A stretch of 64,000 nucleotides of DNA from NCBI RefSeq assembly GCF_025465945.1, contig NZ_JANLNW010000011.1, positions 85,421-149,420 of the forward strand. Direction: 5' to 3'. The stretch is from Pseudomonas sp. 6D_7.1_Bac1 (GTDB lineage Bacteria; Pseudomonadota; Gammaproteobacteria; Pseudomonadales; Pseudomonadaceae). Below are positions 1 through 8,645 of the stretch, piece after piece (the first letter of the stretch is position 1; each line of letters opens with the position of its first letter). The notes under the pieces were generated by a model. That model was given only the letters and a program-made list of their open reading frames with translations. It searched no databases and was not told the origin of the DNA. Made by a program: the position numbers and the translations under genes.

Positions 1-1
1 T

Positions 2-373
2 GCGGCGCGGCGTGCACTGCATGAGTGGCAAGCCTGCGTCATGCCCACCCCGGCGCAGTCACAACAGCTATTGCAACTAAACCGGCGCTGGCATGCGGCT
101 TACCGCGAGGCCTTGACGGTCTGTCAGAAAATTGATGAGAAAAAGGCCCCAGGAAGAAGTCCCGGCATGGTGAAAACCGCTTGCGTGATCCTCGCCGAGG
201 AGATTATCAGCCAGCTTATCCATGCTTTCCCGGCAGACATATGGCCTATGCCGACGGCATTATGGCAGGCATTTCGCGATGTAAAAGCCTTTGAATACAC
301 CGAAGGAACACGACAGATCCACCGACTGAGCCAGAGTTTTTCACCGCGACAAGCCAGCCAGGAATGCCGATGA
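2..373 (+). CDS. Acyl-CoA dehydrogenase, C-terminal part (5' end outside window)
   Basis: The frame is open at the left edge, so only about 123 C-terminal residues are visible. They form a helical segment ending in F-E-Y-T-E-G-T-R-Q-I-H, which matches the end of the ACAD C-terminal domain; the Glu of the Y-x-E-G-T motif is the catalytic base of medium-chain-type ACADs. The same motif (Y-M-E-G-T) occurs in the ACAD at 2690, so the cluster has two with this residue. Such enzymes introduce alpha,beta-unsaturation into CoA- or carrier-protein-bound acyl groups using FAD. The stop overlaps the next start as ATGA, showing that this is one operon whose beginning lies outside the window. Substrate unknown. 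Confidence 0.85.
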   Translation, partial: AARRALHEWQACVMPTPAQSQQLLQLNRRWHAAYREALTVCQKIDEKKAPGRSPGMVKTACVILAEEIISQLIHAFPADIWPMPTALWQAFRDVKAFEYTEGTRQIHRLSQSFSPRQASQECR

Positions 374-882
374 CCACCGCCCCTCTGGTGCAGGGTCAAC
401 TGAATATCGTCAGTACCTGTGAAACCATTATTCCTGACAGCCGGCATTTTATTGCCACGCAGCAGCAACTGGCCCAAGCCCGCTGGTATCACCACTGGCC
501 GCAAATCGATTGTGTCGAGCGCCTGCATGCCAGAGCCGTTGTGGAACTTTGTCGTAGCGTCGCCAGTGGCCCTTATCCGACACAACTGGTTTACGACACC
601 CCTTACCCGGCCGCGCGCGGTGCCACCCCTTTACTGCAAAGCCTGTTATCCCACTGCCCTGGGTTCACCGAAACCTGGGGCGTGTGCAACGCACAATTTG
701 ATCCAGAACAGGCCGGTTCGCTGGCAAGCACGCTGCTTCAACCCGGGCAACGCCTGCTTTATCTGTATGACCCGCTGCAGCGCCTGAGTTGTGATCCCAC
801 GCCTCAACTAGCAACGCTGCACTATTTGATTTTTTCTGCACAACCATCGGGGGAGCAATGGATACCCAGCTTGCTTCACTGA
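370..882 (+). CDS. Unrecognised 170-aa protein, possible half thiolase fold
   Basis: Start chosen at 370 because it overlaps the upstream stop as ATGA and has AGGA seven bases upstream; an in-frame ATG at 364 has no such site. I do not recognise the family. The middle (strand with Leu-Val-Tyr-Asp-Thr-Pro, then a helix, a strand containing a Cys near residue 107, a helix, and a strand Arg-Leu-Leu-Tyr-Leu-Tyr) resembles the N-terminal half of a KAS III/thiolase fold. The usual His and Asn/His motifs of the C-terminal half are absent. It could be a truncated pseudo-ketosynthase or an unrelated protein. Its position between ACAD and hydrolase genes with overlaps on both sides ties it to the pathway. 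Confidence 0.6.
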   Translation: MTTAPLVQGQLNIVSTCETIIPDSRHFIATQQQLAQARWYHHWPQIDCVERLHARAVVELCRSVASGPYPTQLVYDTPYPAARGATPLLQSLLSHCPGFTETWGVCNAQFDPEQAGSLASTLLQPGQRLLYLYDPLQRLSCDPTPQLATLHYLIFSAQPSGEQWIPSLLH

Positions 883-1679
883 TTGAGCGCCTGGCAAAGC
901 CTTCCGTGTTGCCGATGCGTCCGGCCGAGTCGCGACAGCTGGCCACCATGACGACCGACGTTGTCACCTGCGGCCCCTACCGCAGCCGGGTGCTGATAAA
1001 GGAAAACCACGATCCAAAGGCCAAAAGCGCTCTGTTGTTACACGGCTGGGGTGGCCATCCGATGATGCTGTCTGTGGCGCAAACGTTACTGCATGCCCGA
1101 GGATATCGGGTCTACATGCCCTTTCTGCTGGGCCATGATCCCCACGCGCCTGCCAGTTGCGATTTTCCCGGACAGTGCTCGTTATTGCTGGCGATGCAGG
1201 CCAAATACGGCCCGTTTGATACCGTGGTTGCTCATTCGGCAGCCGGGATCATCACGGCGATGGCCCACTGGTTGGGTTTTACCCTCGACCGGGTGGCTTT
1301 GCTTTCAGCCCCGGCCTCATTGTTCAGCCTGTTGCAGCATTCCCTGTTGCACCATCAGGTCGCCGGACATTACCTGCCACTGCTCAGTACTTATTACCAA
1401 AGCCGCTATCCCATGCCCGCCGCCCTGCAAGCCGCACACCCTTATACATTCGGTGCGGCGCGCGTGCTCATCCTGCATGGAAAACAGGACCAGAGAATCA
1501 ACTGTGCGGATGCCAAGCAAATCCATGCTCAATTGCCGGATAGCCAGCTGGATGTGATTGAAGACACAGGTCACCTGGGCATCCTCTCGCATCAGCGCAC
1601 CCAACAGGCGCTGGGCAGGTTTCTCTGTGCGATAAACGCTGACCATGAAAAAGGGCATAACCATGTTGGGGCATATTGA
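858..1679 (+). CDS. Alpha/beta hydrolase, thioesterase-like
   Basis: A 273-residue alpha/beta-hydrolase. Visible are the oxyanion strand L-L-L-H-G-W-G-G (about 60-66), a nucleophile elbow A-H-S-A-A-G with Ser127 (Ala instead of the usual first Gly), an acid L-H-G-K-Q-D at Asp211 and a terminal His239 in D-T-G-H-L. The triad is therefore complete. In natural-product clusters such stand-alone hydrolases usually release or edit thioester-bound intermediates, but esterase or lactonase roles are equally possible. It overlaps both neighbours. It resembles the hydrolase at 17723-18778 (both have L-L-L-H-G-W and Y-G-P-F before the elbow), suggesting an internal duplication within the cluster. Confidence 0.85.
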   Translation: MDTQLASLIERLAKPSVLPMRPAESRQLATMTTDVVTCGPYRSRVLIKENHDPKAKSALLLHGWGGHPMMLSVAQTLLHARGYRVYMPFLLGHDPHAPASCDFPGQCSLLLAMQAKYGPFDTVVAHSAAGIITAMAHWLGFTLDRVALLSAPASLFSLLQHSLLHHQVAGHYLPLLSTYYQSRYPMPAALQAAHPYTFGAARVLILHGKQDQRINCADAKQIHAQLPDSQLDVIEDTGHLGILSHQRTQQALGRFLCAINADHEKGHNHVGAY

Positions 1680-2649
1680 ATCCATTACCGTATACATTCC
1701 CGAACAGCGTAAGTCACTGGCCGAGGTCGCCCCCTCCCTGGGGCTAACACCGCTTGATGTCAGAATGTTTTCACGGTTCTATGGGCTGGCGAGCTTCCCG
1801 CGCCAACCCGGCTCGCTGGACGACCTGATGCGCCCGCTCCTGGAGCAATTTGTCGCCGCTCATCCTGACCTTATCGCCCGCATCCGGCACGTGGTGCATG
1901 CGCATACTCTGCCTTCCATCCGCCCTTTCCACCAGACAGGCAGAGCCCTGCTCGACGAGTCCGGGTTCGCTGATGACACCCATTACTGCAGCCTGACGAT
2001 GGGGCACTGCGCGACTTCGTTGTCTGCCGTGGAATATGCATGCAGCCGTCTCAAGGAAGGGGAATATGCCCTGCTGCTGGTCGGCGAGAAAGCCTTCCAT
2101 CCAAAGGTAGAGCTGATTGATGACACCACGATCATGGGCGAAGCCGCTTGTGCCGTGCTGCTCAGCCGCTCGGGTGATAGCGGTAAAGTCAACGCCCGCT
2201 ACAGCGAGCAGGCCGGCGAATTCAGTCGACAAAAGGGTCATGAGTCCAGCAGCGAGTCAACATTCGCCACTGCCTATTTCGCTTTCATCAGCGACGCCAT
2301 GCGCAGCGCCCTGCACCATTTCGACTGCTCCCTGGATTCCCTGGACTGGATAGCGCCGCATAATGTCAATCTCTCCTCCTGGCAGAAACTGGCCGACGAA
2401 CTCGCTATCCCTCGCACAAAGATTTTTCTGGAAAATGTTCCCCGCTACGGCCATTGCTTCGGTGCGGATCCTTACCTCAACCTAGCCGCCCTCATCCGTG
2501 GGCAACAGCTTTCTCCCGGCGATAACGTGATGTTAGTCAGCGTCGGAATGGGTGCCACCTTTTCCTCATTGTTACTTGAGTTACCCGCGGGCAATGAAAT
2601 CCCCGTCTTTTGCAACCTGAAGCAATACCCGGATTTGAGGCCGAATTAA
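1663..2649 (+). CDS. KAS III-like acyltransferase/ketosynthase (copy A)
   Basis: A 328-residue thiolase-fold protein of KAS III size. The start at 1663 has a purine-rich AAAGGG upstream; the in-frame ATG at 1645 has none. Cys116 lies in M-G-H-C-A-T-S, His233 in A-P-H-N-V-N, and the Gly-rich end V-G-M-G-A-T-F matches the family C-terminus. At the position of FabH Asn274 (R-H-G-N-T-S) this protein has R-Y-G-H, i.e. His264. Asn loss is known in KAS III relatives that transfer acyl groups or use unusual chemistry instead of simple decarboxylative condensation, so an acyltransferase or atypical condensing role is inferred. It sits in the overlapping operon, upstream of an ACAD. Confidence 0.85.
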   Translation: MLGHIESITVYIPEQRKSLAEVAPSLGLTPLDVRMFSRFYGLASFPRQPGSLDDLMRPLLEQFVAAHPDLIARIRHVVHAHTLPSIRPFHQTGRALLDESGFADDTHYCSLTMGHCATSLSAVEYACSRLKEGEYALLLVGEKAFHPKVELIDDTTIMGEAACAVLLSRSGDSGKVNARYSEQAGEFSRQKGHESSSESTFATAYFAFISDAMRSALHHFDCSLDSLDWIAPHNVNLSSWQKLADELAIPRTKIFLENVPRYGHCFGADPYLNLAALIRGQQLSPGDNVMLVSVGMGATFSSLLLELPAGNEIPVFCNLKQYPDLRPN

Positions 2650-2689
2650 GTTAACGCTTAGTTATTCCTCTACGCGAACGCAACCACTT

Positions 2690-3808
2690 ATGAGCGATAT
2701 CACCCGCTACTATCCGCAACTTTACGCGTTGTCAGAGCGACTTCTCGCTGCCGGACAGCTCGCGGAAAATAACCCACATAAGGCGACTGCCTGTCTTGAT
2801 CACCCAGAGTTGATGAGCATTGCCTGTATCGGCATACCCTCACGGTTCAATCCCTGGGAAACACCGGCATTTTCCAATGTCAGCTATGCCCGGCACCTGC
2901 AAATTATCGAGTACCTGAGCCGCACGGACGCCAGCGCCATGATGCTGTTGCCGGGTGCGTCCCTCAGTACTCGCGCCATTCTGACCCAGGGCAATGAACA
3001 GCAGCAGGCACGTTTTTTTGCCTGCTTTGCTGAACGCCCTGCCTGGACATTCTTTGCCGTCACGGAACCCGAGATAGGTTCAGATGCTGGCGCTATCACC
3101 AGTGAGCTCACGCACAGTGAACAGGGCTGGCGGCTCAATGGCACCAAACTGCTGATTGGGGGAGCCATGCTGGCGAGCGTAGGCATCGTATTTGCGCGTT
3201 ATCAGCAAAGCCAGCGACTGGTGATGGTCTTCCCTGATGAGGCCAAGGGGACCTTGCAACGTGATTCGCTGGACACCGTCGGTTTGGCCGGCGCCGGATT
3301 AACTCGCCTGACGTTTAAAGATCTTTGCGTAAAGGAAGAAGATATTCTGGGGCATGAGCGCCGCGAATTACTGCAGGGGCTCAACTCCCTGAGCATGGTA
3401 TTCGAACGTCATCGGCCAATGGTGGCGGCCATGGCACTGGGCACGACATTTGGCCTGCTGACGGCACTGGACACACGCCCCTTACCGGCCGCGGTGCGAC
3501 TCTGGGTCGCCCGGCAGTGGCGAAAATATCTTGCCATCTATCAGCAGATGCTCACCCTGGCAGAGGGCTACAGCAACGGCCAGCATCAGCATGCCCTCAC
3601 CAGTCAGCTCAAGCGCAATGCCACCCGCCTGGTCGAGGAAACAGCGTGCCATCTGCCACATTGGCTGAACCGCGACGACTGGCTGGACGATCGATTACTG
3701 CGCAAGCGCTATCGCGACAGCTTTGCGTTTGAGTACATGGAGGGCACCAGCAATATCCACCTGCTCAATAGCTTCCGCCCGCCCGTACCCAAAGGGATAA
3801 GCCTGTGA
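2690..3808 (+). CDS. Acyl-CoA dehydrogenase (full length)
   Basis: A 372-residue ACAD. The N-terminal helical domain carries F-S-N-V-S-Y-A, the FAD-binding beta domain has F-A-V-T-E-P-E-I-G-S-D (the family's T-E-x-x-x-G-S-D signature), and the C-terminal domain has the catalytic Glu351 in Y-M-E-G-T-S. All elements for alpha,beta-dehydrogenation are present. Length is normal for the family. The 40-bp gap before it is the only real spacing in the operon and no strong Shine-Dalgarno sequence is visible. The stop codon overlaps the next gene as GTGA. Whether the substrate is CoA-bound or bound to the ACP encoded at 20754-21014 cannot be told from sequence. Confidence 0.9.
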   Translation: MSDITRYYPQLYALSERLLAAGQLAENNPHKATACLDHPELMSIACIGIPSRFNPWETPAFSNVSYARHLQIIEYLSRTDASAMMLLPGASLSTRAILTQGNEQQQARFFACFAERPAWTFFAVTEPEIGSDAGAITSELTHSEQGWRLNGTKLLIGGAMLASVGIVFARYQQSQRLVMVFPDEAKGTLQRDSLDTVGLAGAGLTRLTFKDLCVKEEDILGHERRELLQGLNSLSMVFERHRPMVAAMALGTTFGLLTALDTRPLPAAVRLWVARQWRKYLAIYQQMLTLAEGYSNGQHQHALTSQLKRNATRLVEETACHLPHWLNRDDWLDDRLLRKRYRDSFAFEYMEGTSNIHLLNSFRPPVPKGISL

Positions 3809-4659
3809 CACTCTGCCTTGATCCTGCCGATATCGTATTCCAGTCGTTTCATCATACCGAAGCGCCCCTGCCTGAGTGGGAAGCCGATATCCCGCACTGG
3901 CGGTCTTATGTGCAGCATTTCTTCCTGGCCAACGGTGAGACGCTCAACCCGCAGGACGAGCAAGTGCAGGCGTGGATCACCAGTCAGGAGCGCGCCGCCT
4001 TCAGCGATATGGTAGGCCTGCTGTTGCCCCAGTTAGCCGCGGTCATCGAACCTCAGCGGGTGAAAACGGTGCTGATGGCGCATTGGACGCCAGACCTGCA
4101 CATGGGCAGTTCGGTCGTGAATGCCGCCATCCATCAAATGGGGCTGTCCGCCTGCCTGGCATTGGCCATCAGCGACCGCGGGCCGGATGCAGGTCTGTTC
4201 GCGTTGGACGGTCTCAATGACTGCCTGGCAGGTAAAGACGAGGACGGCCTTTTACTGATTGCCGAGCAGAAAAACCTGATGTACTTCTCGCCGCTGATGG
4301 CGGGTCTGCAACCGGAAAATAATGCCTGCGTGTGCCTGGTGAATAAGCAGCAACGCGGATTGCGCTACCGGGGGTTCAGACGAGCGCCTCTGGCGCAGTG
4401 GTCCAATGAGTGGTTATCGCACGCTGTTGAGCACCTGGGGTTGGCCAAAGAGCGTCTAACCCTGATTGGCCCTGCCCGGCTACTGGAGAAAGCGCATGTC
4501 GGCGCTCACTCGTTTGCCGTCAACCCCCATTTGCTGTGCGCAGCCCCTTTCGTTGCCTTACGCACCCTCTGGAAACCGGAACGTGACTACCTGCTGATCA
4601 GCGAAAATGATAACGGGATCAGCCTGTGCGGGCTCGCAGCAGCGGAAGGCCCACGATGA
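3805..4659 (+). CDS. Degenerate thiolase-fold protein (no catalytic Cys/His)
   Basis: A 284-residue protein starting at a GTG that overlaps the ACAD stop, with AAAGGGA upstream. Its order of strands and helices follows KAS III: V-L-M-A-H-W-T-P-D, then S-S-V-V-N-A-A-I-H, then a buried strand where the active Cys would lie but which reads A-I-S-D-R-G-P-D-A-G. In the C-terminal half L-I-G-P-A-R-L-L sits where A-P-H-N-x-N is found in its neighbours. Cys and His are thus both missing. Its stop overlaps the KAS III start at 4656 as ATGA, so the two may form a heterodimer, as PqsB (inactive) does with PqsC. The fold assignment is inference from pattern, not from a profile search. Confidence 0.6.
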   Translation: MTLCLDPADIVFQSFHHTEAPLPEWEADIPHWRSYVQHFFLANGETLNPQDEQVQAWITSQERAAFSDMVGLLLPQLAAVIEPQRVKTVLMAHWTPDLHMGSSVVNAAIHQMGLSACLALAISDRGPDAGLFALDGLNDCLAGKDEDGLLLIAEQKNLMYFSPLMAGLQPENNACVCLVNKQQRGLRYRGFRRAPLAQWSNEWLSHAVEHLGLAKERLTLIGPARLLEKAHVGAHSFAVNPHLLCAAPFVALRTLWKPERDYLLISENDNGISLCGLAAAEGPR

Positions 4660-5603
4660 ACATTGCGTCTCTGGCAACTTATATCCCACCCGCCAGATTG
4701 TCCCTCGAACAGATCATTGCTCATCGCGGCGGTAGTCCGGCAGAAGCGCGTACATTTCGCCAACTTTTCGGCCTTCGAGAGGCGTCAACACTGGCGAGTG
4801 AAGAAAGCGCCGAAGGATGTTTTCACACCCTGCTGCAACAATTGGGTGAAAGCCTGACTGAAGGCGAAAAGATTGATGCGGTCATATTAATCCAGGGCTT
4901 ACCCGCTCAATCCTTGCGGCAAAGTGTCAATCTTCCGTCTTTGCGACAACAGTTAAACTTTATCGCTGCGGATGCGCCACTTCTTACCCTCAACCAACAA
5001 AACTGCGCCACCTTATTCTGGGGAATGCGTCTGGCCGAACGGTTGCTGGCAAGCGGCAAGCATCGCTGCGTGGCGCTGCTGGCGGGCGACACGCTGGCCG
5101 ACTTTGATCTGGCCGAGCGCTATGTCCCTGGCTGTACATTGATTGGCGACGCCTTCGTCGCCGCCCTGCTCAAGCCAGGTGGCGGCCAGCGAAGGGTGTC
5201 GGGAATCCAATGCTTTTATCATCCCGGATTCTGGCAAGGTCTGGACGGCAGCCGCGCCGACATCAAACGCTTCTATCAGTCCCACGACAACCTGGTAGCG
5301 CAGGCCTTGGCGTCCTACCCTGATGATCTGCGAAAGCGTGCCTGGCTATTACCTCACAACATCAACCGCCTCAGCTGGCAAACCTGGCTGCGCCATCCTG
5401 ACAACCACCTCCAACCTGTCGCCACGGACCTGATAAGCCATTGCGGGCACTGTTATTGCGCGGATCCTCTGTTACTGCTCGATAGCTATGCCCCTCAGGA
5501 TACCGGCCGCCCTGCCCTGCTGCTTTCGGTGGGCCTGGGCGGCTGGGTAGGTTGCGCCGCAATTACTTCAGATGCCTTACTGGAGCCAGCCCATGCACAG
5601 TAA
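4656..5603 (+). CDS. KAS III-like acyltransferase/ketosynthase (copy B)
   Basis: A 315-residue KAS III relative. The start at 4656 overlaps the previous stop and is preceded by GGAAGG. Cys117 lies in Q-Q-N-C-A-T-L, His234 in L-P-H-N-I-N, and the FabH Asn position holds His265 in H-C-G-H-C-Y-C-A-D. The C-terminus S-V-G-L-G-G-W-V-G is the usual Gly-rich strand. The N-terminus Y-I-P-P-A-R matches KAS III proteins that start directly on the first strand. The active-site pattern is the same as copy A, but the surrounding sequence is well diverged, so the copies probably have different substrates. Probable partner of the upstream degenerate protein. Confidence 0.85.
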   Translation: MNIASLATYIPPARLSLEQIIAHRGGSPAEARTFRQLFGLREASTLASEESAEGCFHTLLQQLGESLTEGEKIDAVILIQGLPAQSLRQSVNLPSLRQQLNFIAADAPLLTLNQQNCATLFWGMRLAERLLASGKHRCVALLAGDTLADFDLAERYVPGCTLIGDAFVAALLKPGGGQRRVSGIQCFYHPGFWQGLDGSRADIKRFYQSHDNLVAQALASYPDDLRKRAWLLPHNINRLSWQTWLRHPDNHLQPVATDLISHCGHCYCADPLLLLDSYAPQDTGRPALLLSVGLGGWVGCAAITSDALLEPAHAQ

Positions 5604-6906
5604 CCCCAATGATATTCCGTTCGTCAAGCCGTCCGCAGCCAGGTATGCGCAGCTAGGCCTCCTGAAAATTGCCGAAAATGCCTGTCGCCAACACGGGGAT
5701 AAGGTCTGGATCGGCGAAGAAGATGATGCGATGCTGCTGCTGGCGGGCGCTCGACATATCCGTTTTTTTCTTGAGAACGAAAGCAGCTTTCCCAAAGAAC
5801 TCGAACATACAGCCTCAGTCAGGCGGATACTGTTGGGCCAATCGCTGATCACAGCGAGGGAAGGTGAAGAGTGGCGCCTGGCCAGAAGGTTGACCGCGCC
5901 GATGGTCAATCCCAAATCAACGCTGTTAAAAAAGGGGACCCAACTCTCCGCTCAGTGGCTGGTGGCCGCTCTCCAGGACCCAAAGCAAGATTCAATGCAG
6001 GAAGTCTGCCTGCAGTGGGCCCTGATGTGCGTTGCGCAAGGATTCGTCGGCCCCACGCTTAGCCCTCCACAGCTTAATACCCTGATTAGCCACTTCCGCA
6101 AAATCTACCTGGAACTGATTGTCGCTGCGCCGACTGAGGATTATGCCGCGTTATGCCAACACCCGTCCCTGGCCGCGTTCCGTGAGGAACTTGAGTCAAT
6201 GATCGGGCCATTGATTACTGGCGGTGGCGGTGGCGCTGGGAACATCAACATGTTGCAACGCTTTTGCCAGGCGCTGGATATCAATGCCCATCCGCAGGAA
6301 CGGGAGCGGGCGATCAGTATGTTGCTGGGTAATCTGGCAGCAAGCGTGGATAACACCGGGATTGCGCTGCTGTGGTGTCTGATCCATTTGTCACAGCACC
6401 CCCATTACCAGGACTGGGTCCGTGAAGAATCCCGGCATGCAAAGCGCGACATAGCCTGCGCCATCGTCAAGGAATCGCTGCGTATTACCCCGGTTACGGC
6501 CTTTTTCGAACGTGGAACCGAGGGCCCGCTTGAGATCGACGGTGCCGTGATTCCGGCAGGGACCAAAGTGCTGTTTTCACCCTGGTTAGTCCATCGCAAT
6601 GCGTCTTACTGGCCCGAGCCCCTAAGCTTCAGACCAGAGCGCTTTCTTGAGGGTAGAAAGATTGCACGGGAGTACTTTGTCCCCTTTAGCGTGGGTAAAC
6701 GCAATTGCGTAGGAATGGCGCTCGCACTGGACCAACTCACCACGGCCATTGAAACACTGTGCAGTCATTGTCATTTTTCCCTTGCGCCATCGACCGTCCC
6801 CGCCGCACTCACGCCGATTTGTGGGCTGAATGTCATGCCCAGAGGCCCTATCTGTTTCACCATCGAATCGCTAGGCAGGGTCACTCAGCATGAATATATC
6901 GCCTAA
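5593..6906 (+). CDS. Cytochrome P450 monooxygenase
   Basis: A 437-residue soluble bacterial P450. The start at 5593 has GGAG seven bases upstream and overlaps copy B by 11 bases. The heme ligand Cys372 is in F-S-V-G-K-R-N-C-V-G, the K-helix E-x-x-R motif is K-E-S-L-R, and the I-helix region around A-S-V-D-N-T-G contains the oxygen-activating Thr. The P-E-R-F element is also present (R-P-E-R-F-L). There is no N-terminal membrane anchor. In this context it most likely hydroxylates or epoxidises an acyl or peptidyl intermediate; no dedicated ferredoxin or reductase gene is seen nearby. A Gly/Ala-rich loop (G-G-G-G-G-A-G) near residue 210 is unusual. Confidence 0.93.
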   Translation: MHSNPNDIPFVKPSAARYAQLGLLKIAENACRQHGDKVWIGEEDDAMLLLAGARHIRFFLENESSFPKELEHTASVRRILLGQSLITAREGEEWRLARRLTAPMVNPKSTLLKKGTQLSAQWLVAALQDPKQDSMQEVCLQWALMCVAQGFVGPTLSPPQLNTLISHFRKIYLELIVAAPTEDYAALCQHPSLAAFREELESMIGPLITGGGGGAGNINMLQRFCQALDINAHPQERERAISMLLGNLAASVDNTGIALLWCLIHLSQHPHYQDWVREESRHAKRDIACAIVKESLRITPVTAFFERGTEGPLEIDGAVIPAGTKVLFSPWLVHRNASYWPEPLSFRPERFLEGRKIAREYFVPFSVGKRNCVGMALALDQLTTAIETLCSHCHFSLAPSTVPAALTPICGLNVMPRGPICFTIESLGRVTQHEYIA

Positions 6907-7960
6907 CTCGGCGGGAGATGCTATCCCGCAACTCAGCGTGTTTTGCTTTTCGGACGTGGCCCGGGAAAGTTTTGCAGAAAAGTATGAACAACTGCTGACC
7001 ACCGCCAGGCTGGCGGATGAGCTCAACTTTCATGCTATCTGGACACCTGAAAGACACTTCCATACCTTCGGTGGGATGTTTCCTAATCCCTCCGTAGTGA
7101 GCGCCGCGCTGGCCGCCACTACACAACGTATCGCGATCCGCGCAGGCAGCGTGGTGCTGCCCCTGCATGATCCGCTGCGTGTCGCTGAAGAGTGGGCGCT
7201 GGTGGATAACCTCTCTCACGGCCGGGTTGGCGTAGCGTTTTCCGCGGGCTGGCAACGTAATGATTTCGTACTCAAGGCGGAGCATTACCGTCAGCGTCAT
7301 GAGGTGCTCTTCTCCTCGTTGGAGCAGATTCAGGCGCTATGGCGCGGCGAATCCGTTACCCGCCACGAACTATCCCTACCGGGACATTCGGAACCGTTCA
7401 CGTTGCAAACCTGGCCTCCCCCCTATCAAGCCGCCATTCCGGTATGGATCACGACGGGGAGCAATCCCTTGTTATTCAGCGAGGCCGGAAAACGGGGTCT
7501 AAATGTCCTGACGCATCTGATTTCACAAACCCGTGAACAACTGCGGGAAAACTGCGCCAGCTATCGCCTTGCACGCCACAACGTCGGGCTGGATCCGGCG
7601 GGCGGAAAGATCACCCTGATGATGCATACCCAAGCCGGAGAAGATCGGGAATCGCTGTTGCCACGTCTACGACCGGCCCTGACTGGCTACCTGCGCGCTT
7701 TTATGCAGCTGTCTGACAATCTCAGTCAACCTTCGGCGCTTGAACAGGAGAAAACTGACAAAAAGCAGGCCTACACCCTTAAATGGGGAGTAGAAAAATA
7801 CCTCAACCACTACGGATTGTTTGGCTCTGCCGCAGAGTGCCTGGAGCAACTGAAACAGCTCAAACGTGAAGGCATCGACGAAGTGGCGGGGCTGGTGGAC
7901 TTTGGCATGCCTCAGGAGAGTGTTGAAACAACACTCCGCACACTGGCGACATTACTGTGA
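6890..7960 (+). CDS. Natural-product luciferase-like flavin monooxygenase
   Basis: A 356-residue LLM-class flavin enzyme. The N-terminal half carries W-T-P-E-R-H-F-H-T-F-G-G and later V-D-N-L-S-H-G-R-V-G, the hallmarks of the natural-product subfamily (MupA-like; TIGR04020 as I recall it). Members occur either free-standing or inserted in NRPS/PKS modules and use reduced FMN with oxygen to oxidise carrier-bound substrates. This is the clearest sign that region 1 belongs to an assembly-line pathway whose large genes may lie left of the window. The start overlaps the P450 stop by 17 bases. No flavin reductase gene is seen in the window. Confidence 0.92.
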   Translation: MNISPNSAGDAIPQLSVFCFSDVARESFAEKYEQLLTTARLADELNFHAIWTPERHFHTFGGMFPNPSVVSAALAATTQRIAIRAGSVVLPLHDPLRVAEEWALVDNLSHGRVGVAFSAGWQRNDFVLKAEHYRQRHEVLFSSLEQIQALWRGESVTRHELSLPGHSEPFTLQTWPPPYQAAIPVWITTGSNPLLFSEAGKRGLNVLTHLISQTREQLRENCASYRLARHNVGLDPAGGKITLMMHTQAGEDRESLLPRLRPALTGYLRAFMQLSDNLSQPSALEQEKTDKKQAYTLKWGVEKYLNHYGLFGSAAECLEQLKQLKREGIDEVAGLVDFGMPQESVETTLRTLATLL

Positions 7961-7974
7961 AATAAGGAAGTTAT

Positions 7975-8640
7975 ATGAACAACATGAATAACATGACGCT
8001 GATGCTTGCGCTGCTGGCCAGCACGACCAGTTACTCTGCGCTGGCCGCAGAAAAAACGTTTCCGCTGACCGCCTTTACCAGCGTTGAAGTCCGACAGGGA
8101 ATCAACCTGTCCATCAAATGCGCCGCAACGTCTTCAATGGTGGTCTCTGGCGCTGCGGATACGCTGAATAAGCTTCAGGTGACGACAAACGATAAGGCGT
8201 TATTGCTCGTGAATGACGCGGCGGCAAATGATCGCTTCGTCTCCCATACCCTGGATATCACGCTGTATACCAGCGAGCCACTGACGGGGCTGACAGGCAA
8301 AGCAGGGGTACAAATTGTGGCACCTGCGTGTGCCGTTGATCAGTCCAAACTGGCGGTTGCGGGCAGCATGGGCGCAGACATCCAGATCGAGGGTAAGACG
8401 GGTGAGCTGGTTCTTGATCTGGCAATGGGTGGCAGCTTTAACAAAAAGCCGCTGGCCTTCACAGCGGATGTGGCGAATGTCCGCATGAGCATGGGAGCGG
8501 AATCATCCCTGTGCCATATTCCACGGATCAACGGCAGCCTATCTGCCGGAGCACGGATGTCTGTCAGCCCATCCGCTCAAGTCGATACCGGCGCCACGGG
8601 CTCTTTCGGCAGCGAAGTTTCAACCTCTGATTGTTCGTAA
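7975..8640 (+). CDS. Secreted DUF2807 (GIN-domain-like) protein
   Basis: A 221-residue protein with AAGGAAG just upstream of its start. Residues 1 to about 24 form a signal peptide (hydrophobic L-M-L-A-L-L-A-S, cleavage after A-L-A-A). The mature part is short repeated strands with patterns such as F-T-S-V-E-V-R-Q-G, L-D-I-T-L-Y and L-A-V-A-G-S-M-G-A, typical of the right-handed beta-helix of DUF2807 head-GIN proteins. Two Cys pairs may form disulfides. It is the last gene of the biosynthetic operon and faces the exporter operon tail to tail. Function is unknown; a periplasmic binding or self-protection role is only a guess from position. Confidence 0.75.
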   Translation: MNNMNNMTLMLALLASTTSYSALAAEKTFPLTAFTSVEVRQGINLSIKCAATSSMVVSGAADTLNKLQVTTNDKALLLVNDAAANDRFVSHTLDITLYTSEPLTGLTGKAGVQIVAPACAVDQSKLAVAGSMGADIQIEGKTGELVLDLAMGGSFNKKPLAFTADVANVRMSMGAESSLCHIPRINGSLSAGARMSVSPSAQVDTGATGSFGSEVSTSDCS

Positions 8641-8645
8641 ACAGG

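Noticed and set aside
1..8640. Assignment to a named pathway such as alkylquinolone or mupirocin
   Set aside because: PqsBC-like and MupA-like parts exist, but the remaining key genes of those pathways are not in the window.
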